Assembly: GCA_903910445.1 (NCBI GenBank)
Contig: CAIVZR010000006.1
Coordinates: forward strand, 66,127 to 130,126
Source of the DNA: an uncultured Bacteroidota bacterium
Lineage (GTDB): Bacteria > Bacteroidota > Bacteroidia > UKL13-3
Direction of reading: 5' to 3'
Length of the DNA stretch: 64,000 nucleotides
The number at the start of each line of letters is the position of its first letter. The stretch's first letter is position 1. The notes under the pieces are model-generated. The model was not told where the DNA came from and searched no databases. It saw only the letters and a list, made by a program, of their open reading frames with translations. Shown here piece after piece: positions 54,252 to 62,378 of this stretch. Made by a program: the position numbers and the translations under genes.

Positions 54252-56468
54252 TTAATATCTCAGGCGAAGTGTAAGAAATACATTGCGTCCAGGGGCATTG
54301 ATTCCTGAAGCAAAGGTGCGATACTGTGTATCTAAAATATTCTCAATTCCGGCTTGAATTGTTGCATATTTTTTGAACTCGTATTGTGCGCGCAAATTCA
54401 AAGTAAACCATGCTGGTGTTCCATCCACTGTGGCATATTGTTGGTTGTCTTCACCCAACATATTATAGTTTTTAATCTTTTTCCAGCCATTATACAATAC
54501 ATAAAAATTACTGCTAAAACGGTTTTCAGTATACTGTAAACTTAAGCTACCTGTAACTGGTGAAACATGATCTAATGGGTAATCAAATGAATCGGTTTTA
54601 ATTCTGCCATAAGTATAATTGAAGTTAGCACGTACTGTGAAGTTGGCATCTACATTATAAATATAGTTACTGCTTAAACCATATACATAAGCTTTACTTT
54701 TATTTTGAGGTGCAACCACAACCGACATGGTATTACCATATAGTACCGAATCCTTGCCATTATAAGTGAAATTATCAGTTACAATTGCATCTGAGATTAG
54801 GGTGTAGTATACCACATTTTCCCAACTAAGTTTCTTGCCCATTTTACGAGTTATACTTAAATCGGTTGTCCATGTTTTTTCTGGTTTCAAATCGGAGTTT
54901 GGTACAATCAAGCGACCTGGAGCTGATTCGAAAATTTTAGTGAGGTCGTCAACATTGGGAACCCTGAAACCTGTATTCGTAAATAAAGCAATGCGCCATT
55001 GATTATTAGGGTTAGAGATGATGCCAATATTGCCTGAATATACCGGTGTGTTTTGAACCATATCATTATAAGGAAGCTTACGGAAGGTAGTATCTAAAAT
55101 GGTTGAATGTAAGTTGCTGATACCGAATCGAACCCCATCATTTAAAACCAATTTCGAATTTATTTCATAGGTATGTGTTGCGTATAATGCAGCATTCATC
55201 ATGGTATTAATACCATCTGGATAGCGTGTATCCAACGGCACCGTAGTTAAGGAAACTATCTTTTCCTGGGTTGCTGTCGATTTCAAATTGTTATTCTGAA
55301 CATCGATACCAAAACGTAAATCGTGTTTTGCCAATTTATTATCTATATCAATATTTAAACCAAGAACTGATACATCTTCTACACGATGATTTAAATTTTG
55401 GCTTCCAAAGTTTCGATTATGACGGCTTTCCTGAATGGTTTGACTGCTCACATTGGCAACCACACTTCTAAGCCATGTTTTCTCTACATCCAGATATTTA
55501 AACGTATAAATACCCATAAGCCTTGATTGCGGACCATAGTACCACTCGGCACTATTTAACCCATTTCCCTTTGGGTCGGTCAATCGATCATAGCGTGGCA
55601 CATTACCGCTATTCGAATATTGAATATTTAAGAGATGTGAAATTTTTGTATTCTGTTGAAATAACATTTTTCCTAGAACATCCATTTGCTTAAATCCACT
55701 AAACTTTTGCAAATACTTATCGGCATTTTTTATCACAGAGTCTTTGCCATCGATACGTTCGGCATAAATTGAGCGAAGTCCGTAAGTGGTGGTATAAAAA
55801 GGATTCACGTTTTTCCCACTTTCCAAATCTCCAAAATTGCTATTGGTTGCTGATACTAAAAAAGCAAATTTCTTGAACCCAAAATTCAAATCAATATGTT
55901 GTGTCATTTCATTGTTAACGGTACCATAACGACCGTAAGCATTGGCTTTCAACAACATTTTGTCACCAGTAGAAAAGCTGGGATTCTTGGTGAAAAAATG
56001 GATAGCACCACCCAATGCATCACTTCCATATACGGTAGATGCTGGCCCATAAGCAACCTCCACCCTATCGAGCATTGCATTATCAATGGTCACGATATTT
56101 TGTAAATGGCCCGCTCTATAAATGATATTATTCATGCGAACACCATCTACAACTAACAAGACACGGCTGGCTTCAAAGCCTCTTAAAACAGGGCTTCCTC
56201 CACCTTGCTGACTTTTTTGAACGCCAATGCCTTGTGCCGCAACCAGGTCGGCAGTCGATTGTGCATTCGTCCTGGCAATATCCTCACTTGTAATAACGGT
56301 AACTTGTTGCGCTACCTTATTTTTGTCCTGAGTTTCTTTATTGGCCGAGATAACGACCTCCTTTATATTCACCGTATCGGCTGGGGTTTGGGCCCATGCA
56401 CCAATGCTACCTGCGGCTGTGATGAAAAAACAACTATATTTAATTATTGTACTCTTGAATGATTTCAT
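54252..56468 (-). CDS. TonB-dependent outer-membrane receptor
   Basis: The 738-residue protein has a signal peptide ending AWAQ, a TonB-box-like NIKEVVISANKE and a plug domain (~45-160) with VLRGFEASRVLLVVDGVRMNN and VEVAYGPASTVYGSDALGGAI. A 22-strand barrel follows, ending in the aromatic C-terminus FLTLRLRY. The plug wording is close to haem/haemoglobin-type receptors. There is no N-terminal carboxypeptidase-like domain and no SusD partner. It probably imports a haem or metal complex. A small membrane-anchored protein is encoded directly upstream. Confidence 0.85.
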   Translation of the reverse strand: MKSFKSTIIKYSCFFITAAGSIGAWAQTPADTVNIKEVVISANKETQDKNKVAQQVTVITSEDIARTNAQSTADLVAAQGIGVQKSQQGGGSPVLRGFEASRVLLVVDGVRMNNIIYRAGHLQNIVTIDNAMLDRVEVAYGPASTVYGSDALGGAIHFFTKNPSFSTGDKMLLKANAYGRYGTVNNEMTQHIDLNFGFKKFAFLVSATNSNFGDLESGKNVNPFYTTTYGLRSIYAERIDGKDSVIKNADKYLQKFSGFKQMDVLGKMLFQQNTKISHLLNIQYSNSGNVPRYDRLTDPKGNGLNSAEWYYGPQSRLMGIYTFKYLDVEKTWLRSVVANVSSQTIQESRHNRNFGSQNLNHRVEDVSVLGLNIDIDNKLAKHDLRFGIDVQNNNLKSTATQEKIVSLTTVPLDTRYPDGINTMMNAALYATHTYEINSKLVLNDGVRFGISNLHSTILDTTFRKLPYNDMVQNTPVYSGNIGIISNPNNQWRIALFTNTGFRVPNVDDLTKIFESAPGRLIVPNSDLKPEKTWTTDLSITRKMGKKLSWENVVYYTLISDAIVTDNFTYNGKDSVLYGNTMSVVVAPQNKSKAYVYGLSSNYIYNVDANFTVRANFNYTYGRIKTDSFDYPLDHVSPVTGSLSLQYTENRFSSNFYVLYNGWKKIKNYNMLGEDNQQYATVDGTPAWFTLNLRAQYEFKKYATIQAGIENILDTQYRTFASGINAPGRNVFLTLRLRY

Positions 56469-56609
56469 GTTAAAAAAATTATGATAAAAAATAATAGCAT
56501 CAATTTACTCAGCAATGAATACCACAATAGGCAATCATCGTAGCGTATATGCTTTAAAAAATAAGATTTATTGTAAAGGGAGTGCCTTTGCAATATGTCA
56601 ATTATAAAT

Positions 56610-57116
56610 TCAGCCTTGCGGTGGTGGTGAATTTAATGTAGACGCTGGAGATAAATAATAGCATGGATGTCCATAGCTCAATAGCGTTACCATCCCAAAA
56701 TTATCTGAGTTTAATGAGGTGATATTTTGAAAATAATTTAAGGAAAACAGCACCGAGAGGGGTGGGACTCCACTTTTTGAATTCCCCTTTTTCTCAGAAA
56801 AATAAGATGCGATTTGATTTAACAAATCATGTTCTTCATTGTCCTGTTTTAGCGTAAGAATTAACTTATCAGAATCATAGGTGATGTGTTTCACATCATA
56901 CATGATATCGTTGATGTTTATTTCATGCTCATTAATTTTCATGCTCTGAAATTCTTCATAAGTTAAACTAAGTCTTGTTTCACCACCGCTAATTATGGGT
57001 TTCCAATTTTCATGATGAAGCTGCCTTGTTTTTACTTCCCAAAAAACTTGCATCACCACACTCTGAGTAAGAATGAGGCAAAGAAGCCCGAAACTGATTT
57101 GTTTTATGGAAAGCAT
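56610..57116 (-). CDS. Small membrane-anchored protein upstream of the TonB receptor
   Basis: The 168-residue protein has one N-terminal hydrophobic segment (KQISFGLLCLILTQSVVMQVF) and a soluble remainder ending CYYLSPASTLNSPPPQG. Bacteroidota often encode a small protein of similar outline, with a Pro-rich end, immediately upstream of metal or haem receptors. This one lacks the Cys motif of the common type. It is probably transcribed with the receptor gene, 141 nt downstream. No family is recognised with confidence. Confidence 0.5.
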   Translation of the reverse strand: MLSIKQISFGLLCLILTQSVVMQVFWEVKTRQLHHENWKPIISGGETRLSLTYEEFQSMKINEHEININDIMYDVKHITYDSDKLILTLKQDNEEHDLLNQIASYFSEKKGNSKSGVPPLSVLFSLNYFQNITSLNSDNFGMVTLLSYGHPCYYLSPASTLNSPPPQG

Positions 57117-57149
57117 GAAGGCACAATTTTAATGATTTTTTATTTAATA

Positions 57150-57157
57150 TACCTTTG
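57150..57157 (+). promoter_or_regulatory. -7 element of menC; decides its start
   Basis: TACCTTTG ends 6 nt before ATG 57164. An in-frame TTG at 57155 lies inside this element and is rejected as a start. Confidence 0.5.
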
Positions 57158-57163
57158 CATCCC

Positions 57164-58183
57164 ATGCACGCTTCTTTTGAGAAACATTTATTAAAATTCA
57201 AAATACCCGCCAAAACAAGTCGGGGTAGCTATACCGATAAAATTGTATATGTGCTAACCCTCACCCAGGAAGGCCGACAAGTACTTGCAGAAGCCTCTCC
57301 CCTCCCCGATTTGAGCATCGACGAAATGCCAAGTATGGAGGAAAAGCTTAAAGCGTGCTGTACCTATATCAACGAACAAAAAGATCTATATGAAATTTAT
57401 GATGCGCTCGAATTAAAAAAATTTCCAAGTATTCAATTCGCATTTGAAAGTGCTTTTGAAGGCTTGAAATACAAAACACCCGGGATCTTTTTCCCCTCTC
57501 CATTTACCAATAAAAAGGAAGGGATTCCTATTAATGGCCTCATTTGGATGTCGGATACCAACCAAATGCTGGAGCAAATTACTCACAAGGTTGAGGAAGG
57601 ATATCAATGCATCAAACTAAAAATAGGTGCTCTCGATTTTGATGCAGAATGCCGATTGCTCGAACAGGTAAGAAAAAAGTATTCTGCTCATAAAATCACA
57701 TTAAGAGTAGATGCTAATGGAGCTTTCAGTGCCGATGATACTACCCAAGTATTGCGCGATTTAAAGCGATTCGATTTGCATAGTATTGAACAACCAATTA
57801 AAGCAGGGCAGCCCGATGCTATGCAGAAACTATGCGCTGAAACCCCAATTCCTATTGCATTAGATGAAGAACTTATTGGGGTAGATGCGAATTTAAATGC
57901 GTCACTAATAGTCAAATATATTCGCCCTCAATACCTCATTTTGAAACCCACTTTGCTTGGGGGATATCAAAATTGTAATACCTGGATTAATGCAGCACAT
58001 CAATTTCATATTGGTTGGTGGATTACCTCTGCATTGGAAAGTAACTTGGGCCTTAGTGCCATTGCGCAATATTGTGCAAGTTTGAATATAACCCTTCCAC
58101 AAGGCCTGGGAACTGGTGCTTTATATCAGAATAATTTTCCGGAAAATACCGAAATTAAAAAGGGGGTACTGTACTTTAAGTAA
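57164..58183 (+). CDS. menC: o-Succinylbenzoate synthase
   Basis: From ATG 57164 the protein has 339 residues and belongs to the enolase superfamily. Catalytic residues are the IKLKIG lysine pair, three metal ligands in RVDANGAF, SIEQPI and ALDEEL, and the opposite Lys in LILKPTLLGG. The N-terminal capping domain is about 1-95. This pattern fits o-succinylbenzoate synthase of menaquinone synthesis, the quinone used by most Bacteroidota. The other men genes are not in the window. Dipeptide epimerase is a less likely alternative. Confidence 0.83.
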   Translation: MHASFEKHLLKFKIPAKTSRGSYTDKIVYVLTLTQEGRQVLAEASPLPDLSIDEMPSMEEKLKACCTYINEQKDLYEIYDALELKKFPSIQFAFESAFEGLKYKTPGIFFPSPFTNKKEGIPINGLIWMSDTNQMLEQITHKVEEGYQCIKLKIGALDFDAECRLLEQVRKKYSAHKITLRVDANGAFSADDTTQVLRDLKRFDLHSIEQPIKAGQPDAMQKLCAETPIPIALDEELIGVDANLNASLIVKYIRPQYLILKPTLLGGYQNCNTWINAAHQFHIGWWITSALESNLGLSAIAQYCASLNITLPQGLGTGALYQNNFPENTEIKKGVLYFK

Positions 58184-58206
58184 AGAATATACCATTGAAT
58201 GTGTCG

Positions 58207-58986
58207 TTATTCAACCGCAGGAAAGAGTTGATTGGTAATCCAGATAAAATCGGTTACGCTTAACTGTTCTGCTCTCTTACTATAAATCTCATTGCTTAAT
58301 ATTAGTTTATCATTTACCAAGGATTGCAAAGCATTTCTTAAGGTTTTACGTCGTTGATTAAAACCTGTTTTTACAACCAATTTAAATTTCACCTCATCAC
58401 AAGGTAGGCTTATAGTATTATTGCGAATCAGCCGAATAACACCACTTTTAACTTTAGGTGGGGGTATAAATTCATTTTCCCCAACAGTAAATAAATATTC
58501 TATGTTGTAGTAGGCTTGTAATAGCACGCTGAGTATTCCATATTCTTTACTACCAGGAGGCGACGCAATACGCATGGCCACCTCCTTTTGAAACATACCC
58601 ACTACCTCACATACCTTGTCTCTATTCTCCAGTGCCTTAAATAAGATTTGAGAAGAAATATTATAGGGGAAGTTACCTATGATTGCGAATGGAGTCTCTG
58701 AAAATTTCGATAAATCCATCCATAAAAAATCTTGTTCAAGTAGTCGGGCCGATAAACTTAAATAATTGGCCTGCAAATAGGAGATACTTTCTGAATCAAT
58801 TTCTACTACCCATGTTTCGAAACGAGAATCTTCGAGAAGGTATTTAGTGAGTACGCCCATGCCTGCGCCAATTTCCAAAACTTTTGTATAGGGTGTTTTG
58901 CGCAGCAGGCTTTGTGCAATATCTTGCGCAATACCTTCATTCTTTAAAAAATGTTGTCCGAGATGCTTTTTGGGTTGTACTTTCAA
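58207..58986 (-). CDS. rsmA: 16S rRNA dimethyladenosine transferase
   Basis: The 259-residue methyltransferase starts KKHLGQHFLKNEGIAQDIA. It has the SAM-binding loop LEIGAGMGVLTKYLL and the catalytic NFPYNIS motif, followed by the KsgA C-terminal helical domain (FNQRRKTLRNAL). It dimethylates two adjacent adenines near the 3' end of 16S rRNA. It converges with menC. Confidence 0.95.
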   Translation of the reverse strand: MKVQPKKHLGQHFLKNEGIAQDIAQSLLRKTPYTKVLEIGAGMGVLTKYLLEDSRFETWVVEIDSESISYLQANYLSLSARLLEQDFLWMDLSKFSETPFAIIGNFPYNISSQILFKALENRDKVCEVVGMFQKEVAMRIASPPGSKEYGILSVLLQAYYNIEYLFTVGENEFIPPPKVKSGVIRLIRNNTISLPCDEVKFKLVVKTGFNQRRKTLRNALQSLVNDKLILSNEIYSKRAEQLSVTDFIWITNQLFPAVE

Positions 58987-59309
58987 TAGGGCTATAATTG
59001 GGTCGCTAAATTAGAAAAACATTCTGTACCCTGCACATATAGTTTCTGAAGTAGTTGAGCGTAATAGCTAGAAAGCAGGAGAAACTTCAACGAATCATGC
59101 TTAAACTATATCATTTTCCTAGCCTATTTTGATAACATTGGCTCATAAAAACCAATTTTTAGGCTTACAAATGCGGGGCTAGTTTTCATACAAATTTTAT
59201 TAATGTGAAGGGCTTTAAAAAAAATTGAATCCCTTACTGGGTATATATTAGAGCGCAATTGAATAAGTTTTTTGATGAAATCCAGATATTCCTTGCAAAT
59301 ATATTTTTC

Positions 59310-59327
59310 TTATGACTTTCATCATAA
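59310..59327. promoter_or_regulatory. CRP-like palindromic operator TTATGA-N6-TCATAA (copy 1)
   Basis: A perfect 6+6 bp inverted repeat with a 6-nt spacer (CTTTCA) matches the geometry of CRP-family sites (TGTGA-N6-TCACA) with A for the first G. Its centre is 29.5 nt before the -7 element, so it covers the -33 position. It would sit near -41 from the likely transcript start, as in CRP class II promoters. The same half-sites and spacing recur at 63380-63397. Confidence 0.65.
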
Positions 59328-59347
59328 TTATTAAAATTAAAGGTTTT

Positions 59348-59355
59348 TACCTTCG
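59348..59355 (+). promoter_or_regulatory. -7 element of the sensor kinase operon
   Basis: TACCTTCG, identical to the -7 element of the CoA-transferase gene. No TTTG is found at -33; the palindrome occupies that place, consistent with activator dependence. Confidence 0.6.
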
Positions 59356-59381
59356 CGTCAGCCAAAATACTTAGATTTGAC

Positions 59382-60587
59382 GTGAAAAATAATTTAGTAT
59401 CAAAGATGGAAAGTAAAGAGGGTGTTGATGCCTTGTTCCTTTATGCAACAGAAGGAATTTTGGTTGTAAACGCTAATGGCGAAATAATACGCACCAACCC
59501 GAGTGCCGAAAAATTATTCGGATATGGGGAGGGAGAGTTATTGAATCAAAAAATAGAGGTATTGGTACCAAAGAGTTTTTCGCATAAACATACAGCGGTA
59601 AGGGAAAACTATACGGAGCAACCCAAGGCTCGTCACATGGGCGCAGGCTTGGAATTGATGGGATTGAAAAAAGATGGTACAGAGTTCCCGGTAGAAATAA
59701 GTTTAAGCCCTTATACCAGCCCACAGGGACGATTTGTTATTGCATTTATTGTGGATGGCACCTTGAGAAAACAGGCAGAAGAAAAGCAAAAAAATTACTC
59801 TACCGAGCTGGAGAAACAAGTTAAGAATAGAACACTCATACTAGAAGAAGCAATTTCGGAATTAGAAAAAACAAAACGTGATTTAAGAAAAGCATTGGAG
59901 AAGGAGAAGGAATTAAACGAATTGAAATCTCGATTTGTATCTATGGCTTCTCATGAATTCAGAACTCCTCTTACCACCATCATGTCGTCGCTCTCATTAG
60001 TTACTAAGTATGGAGAGATCAATGATGCAGAAAATCAGAATAAGCATGTCAATAAAATAAAATCATCCGTTATTAATTTAACCGATATCCTGAACGATTT
60101 CTTATCGGTAAGTAAGTTAGAAGAAGGTAAAATTGAGTTCATGCCCGAAGACACTAATTTGATGGGATTTTTAGGTGAAATTATTTCTCAGATGGAATCA
60201 ATGTGTAAGGATGGACAGAAGATTCTACCATTTCATTCCGGAAACGAAATGGTAAATCTTGATAACAAACTGATGCGTAACGTGCTCTTTAATCTCATCT
60301 CGAATGCAATTAAATTCTCTCCTGAAGATAGTGTTATTGAAGTTCATGCTTTAGCATTAAATTCGTCACTTAAAATTGCAGTAAAGGATAAGGGAATTGG
60401 CATTTCTAAGGAAGATCAGAAACATTTATTTGAACGATTCTTCCGCGGGCACAATGCAACCCATATACAAGGTACCGGTTTAGGTCTTAATATCGTAACA
60501 AAATATGCCGAACTTATGAACGGCAGTATCGACTTCGAAAGCGAAGAAAATAAAGGAACAACATTTACAATTATTATATCCCAGTAA
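59382..60587 (+). CDS. Soluble PAS-domain histidine kinase, FixL-like
   Basis: The frame starts at GTG 59382; ATG 59406 is an alternative. The 401-residue protein has no membrane segment. A PAS domain (~12-130) follows the FixL pattern (NGEIIRTNPSAEKLFGYGEGELLNQKIEVLVPKSF, split by a short loop from LKKDGTEFPVEIS). His70 in SHKHTAV aligns with the haem-binding His200 of B. japonicum FixL, though the distal Arg positions are not kept. A coiled coil (~135-183) leads to the H-box SHEFRTPL (His191), then N, G1 (KDKGIGIS) and G2 (GTGLGLN) boxes. The cognate regulator begins 2 nt after the stop. The signal is unknown; oxygen or redox is an inference. Confidence 0.85.
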   Translation: MKNNLVSKMESKEGVDALFLYATEGILVVNANGEIIRTNPSAEKLFGYGEGELLNQKIEVLVPKSFSHKHTAVRENYTEQPKARHMGAGLELMGLKKDGTEFPVEISLSPYTSPQGRFVIAFIVDGTLRKQAEEKQKNYSTELEKQVKNRTLILEEAISELEKTKRDLRKALEKEKELNELKSRFVSMASHEFRTPLTTIMSSLSLVTKYGEINDAENQNKHVNKIKSSVINLTDILNDFLSVSKLEEGKIEFMPEDTNLMGFLGEIISQMESMCKDGQKILPFHSGNEMVNLDNKLMRNVLFNLISNAIKFSPEDSVIEVHALALNSSLKIAVKDKGIGISKEDQKHLFERFFRGHNATHIQGTGLGLNIVTKYAELMNGSIDFESEENKGTTFTIIISQ

Positions 60588-60589
60588 GC

Positions 60590-61648
60590 ATGAAAAGAAT
60601 CCTCTTAATTGAAGATAATAAAGACGTTAGAGAAAACACCGCAGAGATACTTAAATTATCGAAGTATCAGGTTATTACCGCTAAAAATGGAAAGGAAGGC
60701 GTTGAACTCGCACAAACCGAGAAGCCTGACTTAATCATTTGCGATATTATGATGCCAATCCTCGATGGTTATGGCGTTTTGCATATGTTATCAAAAAGCG
60801 AGGAAACAAGTGGTATCCCTTTCATATTCCTAACAGCGAAAGCAGAGCGTGGCGACTTCCGAAAAGGAATGGAAATGGGAGCTGATGATTACCTTACCAA
60901 ACCTTTTGATGATGTAGAGTTACTTAATGCTATTGAAAGTCGTTTAAAGAAAAACGAAATTCTAAAAAAAGAATTTGCTAAAAATATCGATGGGATTAGT
61001 GATTTCATTAATGAGGCTAAAGGCATAGAATCTTTAAAAAAGTTATCGGAAGAAAGAGATGTTAGGGTATATAAGAAGAAAGATGATATTTATAAAGAAG
61101 GTAGTAATCCAAAAGGAATTTATTTCATTGGAAAAGGAAAAGTGAAAACTTATCAAACCAATGAATTCGGAAAAGATTTAATTACCGAATTATATAATGA
61201 AGGTGATTTCTTTGGGTACCTTTCTTTATTGCACGATGAAAATCATACCAGTTCGGCAACTGCATTAGAGGAATCAGAAATTTACATGATTCCAAAAGAA
61301 GATTTCTTTGCTTTGATGTATAAAAATGCAGGAGTATCTAAGAAATTTATTGAAATGCTTTCTGACAATTTATTGGAAAAAGAAAAGCAATTAATAAAGT
61401 TAGCTTACGATTCTGTACGCAAAAGAGTTGCAGAAGCATTGGTGAAACTCTCTGATAAATACAAGAAGGAAGATGATCAAAAATTTAGTATGAATATTTC
61501 TAGGGAGGATTTGGCCAACTTAGTTGGTACCGCAACCGAAACCCTGATTCGTACTTTAAGCGACTTTAAAGACGAAAAATATATCGAAGTTTCTGGTGGA
61601 ACCATTACCATCTTAAACTATACTCAGTTAGTGAAAATGAAAAATTAG
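60590..61648 (+). CDS. Response regulator fused to a CRP/FNR-type transcription factor
   Basis: The 352-residue protein has a receiver domain (1-120) with acidic Glu8/Asp9, phosphoacceptor Asp52 (ICDIMMP), Thr82 and Lys104 (YLTKPF). A cyclic-nucleotide-binding-like barrel covers about 145-250 and a Crp-type winged helix about 275-345. The positions of the cAMP contacts Glu72 and Arg82 of E. coli CRP are Tyr210 and Thr220, so cAMP binding is unlikely. The recognition helix reads VGTATETLIRTL: Thr316, Glu317 and Arg321 align with CRP Arg180, Glu181 and Arg185. It is presumably phosphorylated by the kinase 2 nt upstream and binds the palindromes at 59310 and 63380 (inferred). Confidence 0.88.
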   Translation: MKRILLIEDNKDVRENTAEILKLSKYQVITAKNGKEGVELAQTEKPDLIICDIMMPILDGYGVLHMLSKSEETSGIPFIFLTAKAERGDFRKGMEMGADDYLTKPFDDVELLNAIESRLKKNEILKKEFAKNIDGISDFINEAKGIESLKKLSEERDVRVYKKKDDIYKEGSNPKGIYFIGKGKVKTYQTNEFGKDLITELYNEGDFFGYLSLLHDENHTSSATALEESEIYMIPKEDFFALMYKNAGVSKKFIEMLSDNLLEKEKQLIKLAYDSVRKRVAEALVKLSDKYKKEDDQKFSMNISREDLANLVGTATETLIRTLSDFKDEKYIEVSGGTITILNYTQLVKMKN

Positions 61649-61703
61649 CATTATTGTCAATCAAGTTTTGATAATTGGGATGCTGACTGAAATCATATTC
61701 TCC

Positions 61704-61713
61704 TCTGACCTAA
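61704..61713. promoter_or_regulatory. Shared 10-mer TCTGACCTAA (copy 1)
   Basis: The same decamer occurs at 63339-63348 in the next regulatory region. Here it lies just upstream of the -33 region of the gene at 61919. It may be chance. Confidence 0.25.
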
Positions 61714-61717
61714 CTCA

Positions 61718-61748
61718 TTTCGAATAATTTAGGTTCTCTTTACTTTTG
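61718..61748 (+). promoter_or_regulatory. Promoter of the conserved unknown gene at 61919
   Basis: TTTC (61718-61721), 19 nt, then TACTTTTG (61741-61748). The predicted leader is about 165 nt and contains a CTTCG/CGAAG hairpin (61845-61861). Confidence 0.5.
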
Positions 61749-61918
61749 TATAATGAATAATCAAACGACTTTGTATAACAAGGTCATATGGTTACTTAAT
61801 AAAAAATACAAAAGAAGGCCGTAACTTATACTGATAAAAGCTCACTTCGCATTTAACGAAGCTTCCTTTATCAACTAAATTTCGGTAACAAATTAAAGAA
61901 TCATTGATTGAATTTACA

Positions 61919-62320
61919 ATGCTAGACCTTTCAATGATTCACAAATTAAACATGGCAGCGAAAATCGCAATAAACGAACAACGGAAAATATCCTCCATAC
62001 AGGAAGAGTTCAATATGGTATTCCCATATTTGCGCATGGAGTTTTTTTCGAAGCCGATTAAGCCAGGAATTCCAGCAGTAAAAAAATTAATTAAGCAAAC
62101 GAACAAAACTTTAGGAGAATTTAGTTCTGTTCACGATAAAGGTGATATCACCGTTACCCCAAGCATGACCGTTGCCGGATTGGAAGATAGCTTTAAGGAA
62201 ATGTTTGGGTTGGGAGTTAAAATATTCAGGAAGTCGGGTAAAGCTTGGTTGGAAACAACCATTACTGATATTTGGACGCTTGAAGAACAAAACCACCAAG
62301 GTGAAGATTTGAGTCGTTAA
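61919..62320 (+). CDS. Conserved protein of unknown function
   Basis: An ATG at 61919 (MLDLSMIHKLN) is preferred over the TTG at 61904; ATG 61934 or 61952 are also possible. The protein has about 133 residues, is soluble, and shows IQEEFNMVFPYLRMEFFSK, a central ITVTPSMTVAGLEDSFKEMFGLGVKIFRKSG, and an end WLETTITDIWTLEEQN. I have the impression of a Bacteroidota-conserved small protein found near universal stress genes, but know no function. It lies between the two-component pair and the stress protein, with its own promoter and a long leader. Confidence 0.65.
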   Translation: MLDLSMIHKLNMAAKIAINEQRKISSIQEEFNMVFPYLRMEFFSKPIKPGIPAVKKLIKQTNKTLGEFSSVHDKGDITVTPSMTVAGLEDSFKEMFGLGVKIFRKSGKAWLETTITDIWTLEEQNHQGEDLSR

Positions 62321-62378
62321 TTTTAGCCTTCATAAAGGCATTCTGTCTTTCGAATTTCTTCCTCATTCCTAGCTAGCT

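Larger units (their letters stand above)
58987..59381. other. Intergenic region of about 395 bp between divergent rsmA and the sensor kinase
   Basis: The right end holds the palindrome at 59310-59327 and the -7 element at 59348-59355, described separately. No gene or stable RNA is recognised elsewhere. Confidence 0.5.

Noticed and set aside
57155-57163. TTG start for menC.
   Set aside because: It falls inside the -7 element TACCTTTG; ATG 57164 is adequate for the enolase-superfamily N-terminus.
60590-61648. The CRP-like fusion protein as the cAMP receiver of the two adenylate cyclases in the window.
   Set aside because: The residues aligned with CRP Glu72 and Arg82, which hold the cyclic phosphate and ribose, are Tyr and Thr. 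Control by the attached receiver is more likely.
61780-61796. TATAACAAGGTCATA as a third copy of the palindromic operator.
   Set aside because: The left half lacks the G and the spacer is 5 nt rather than 6.
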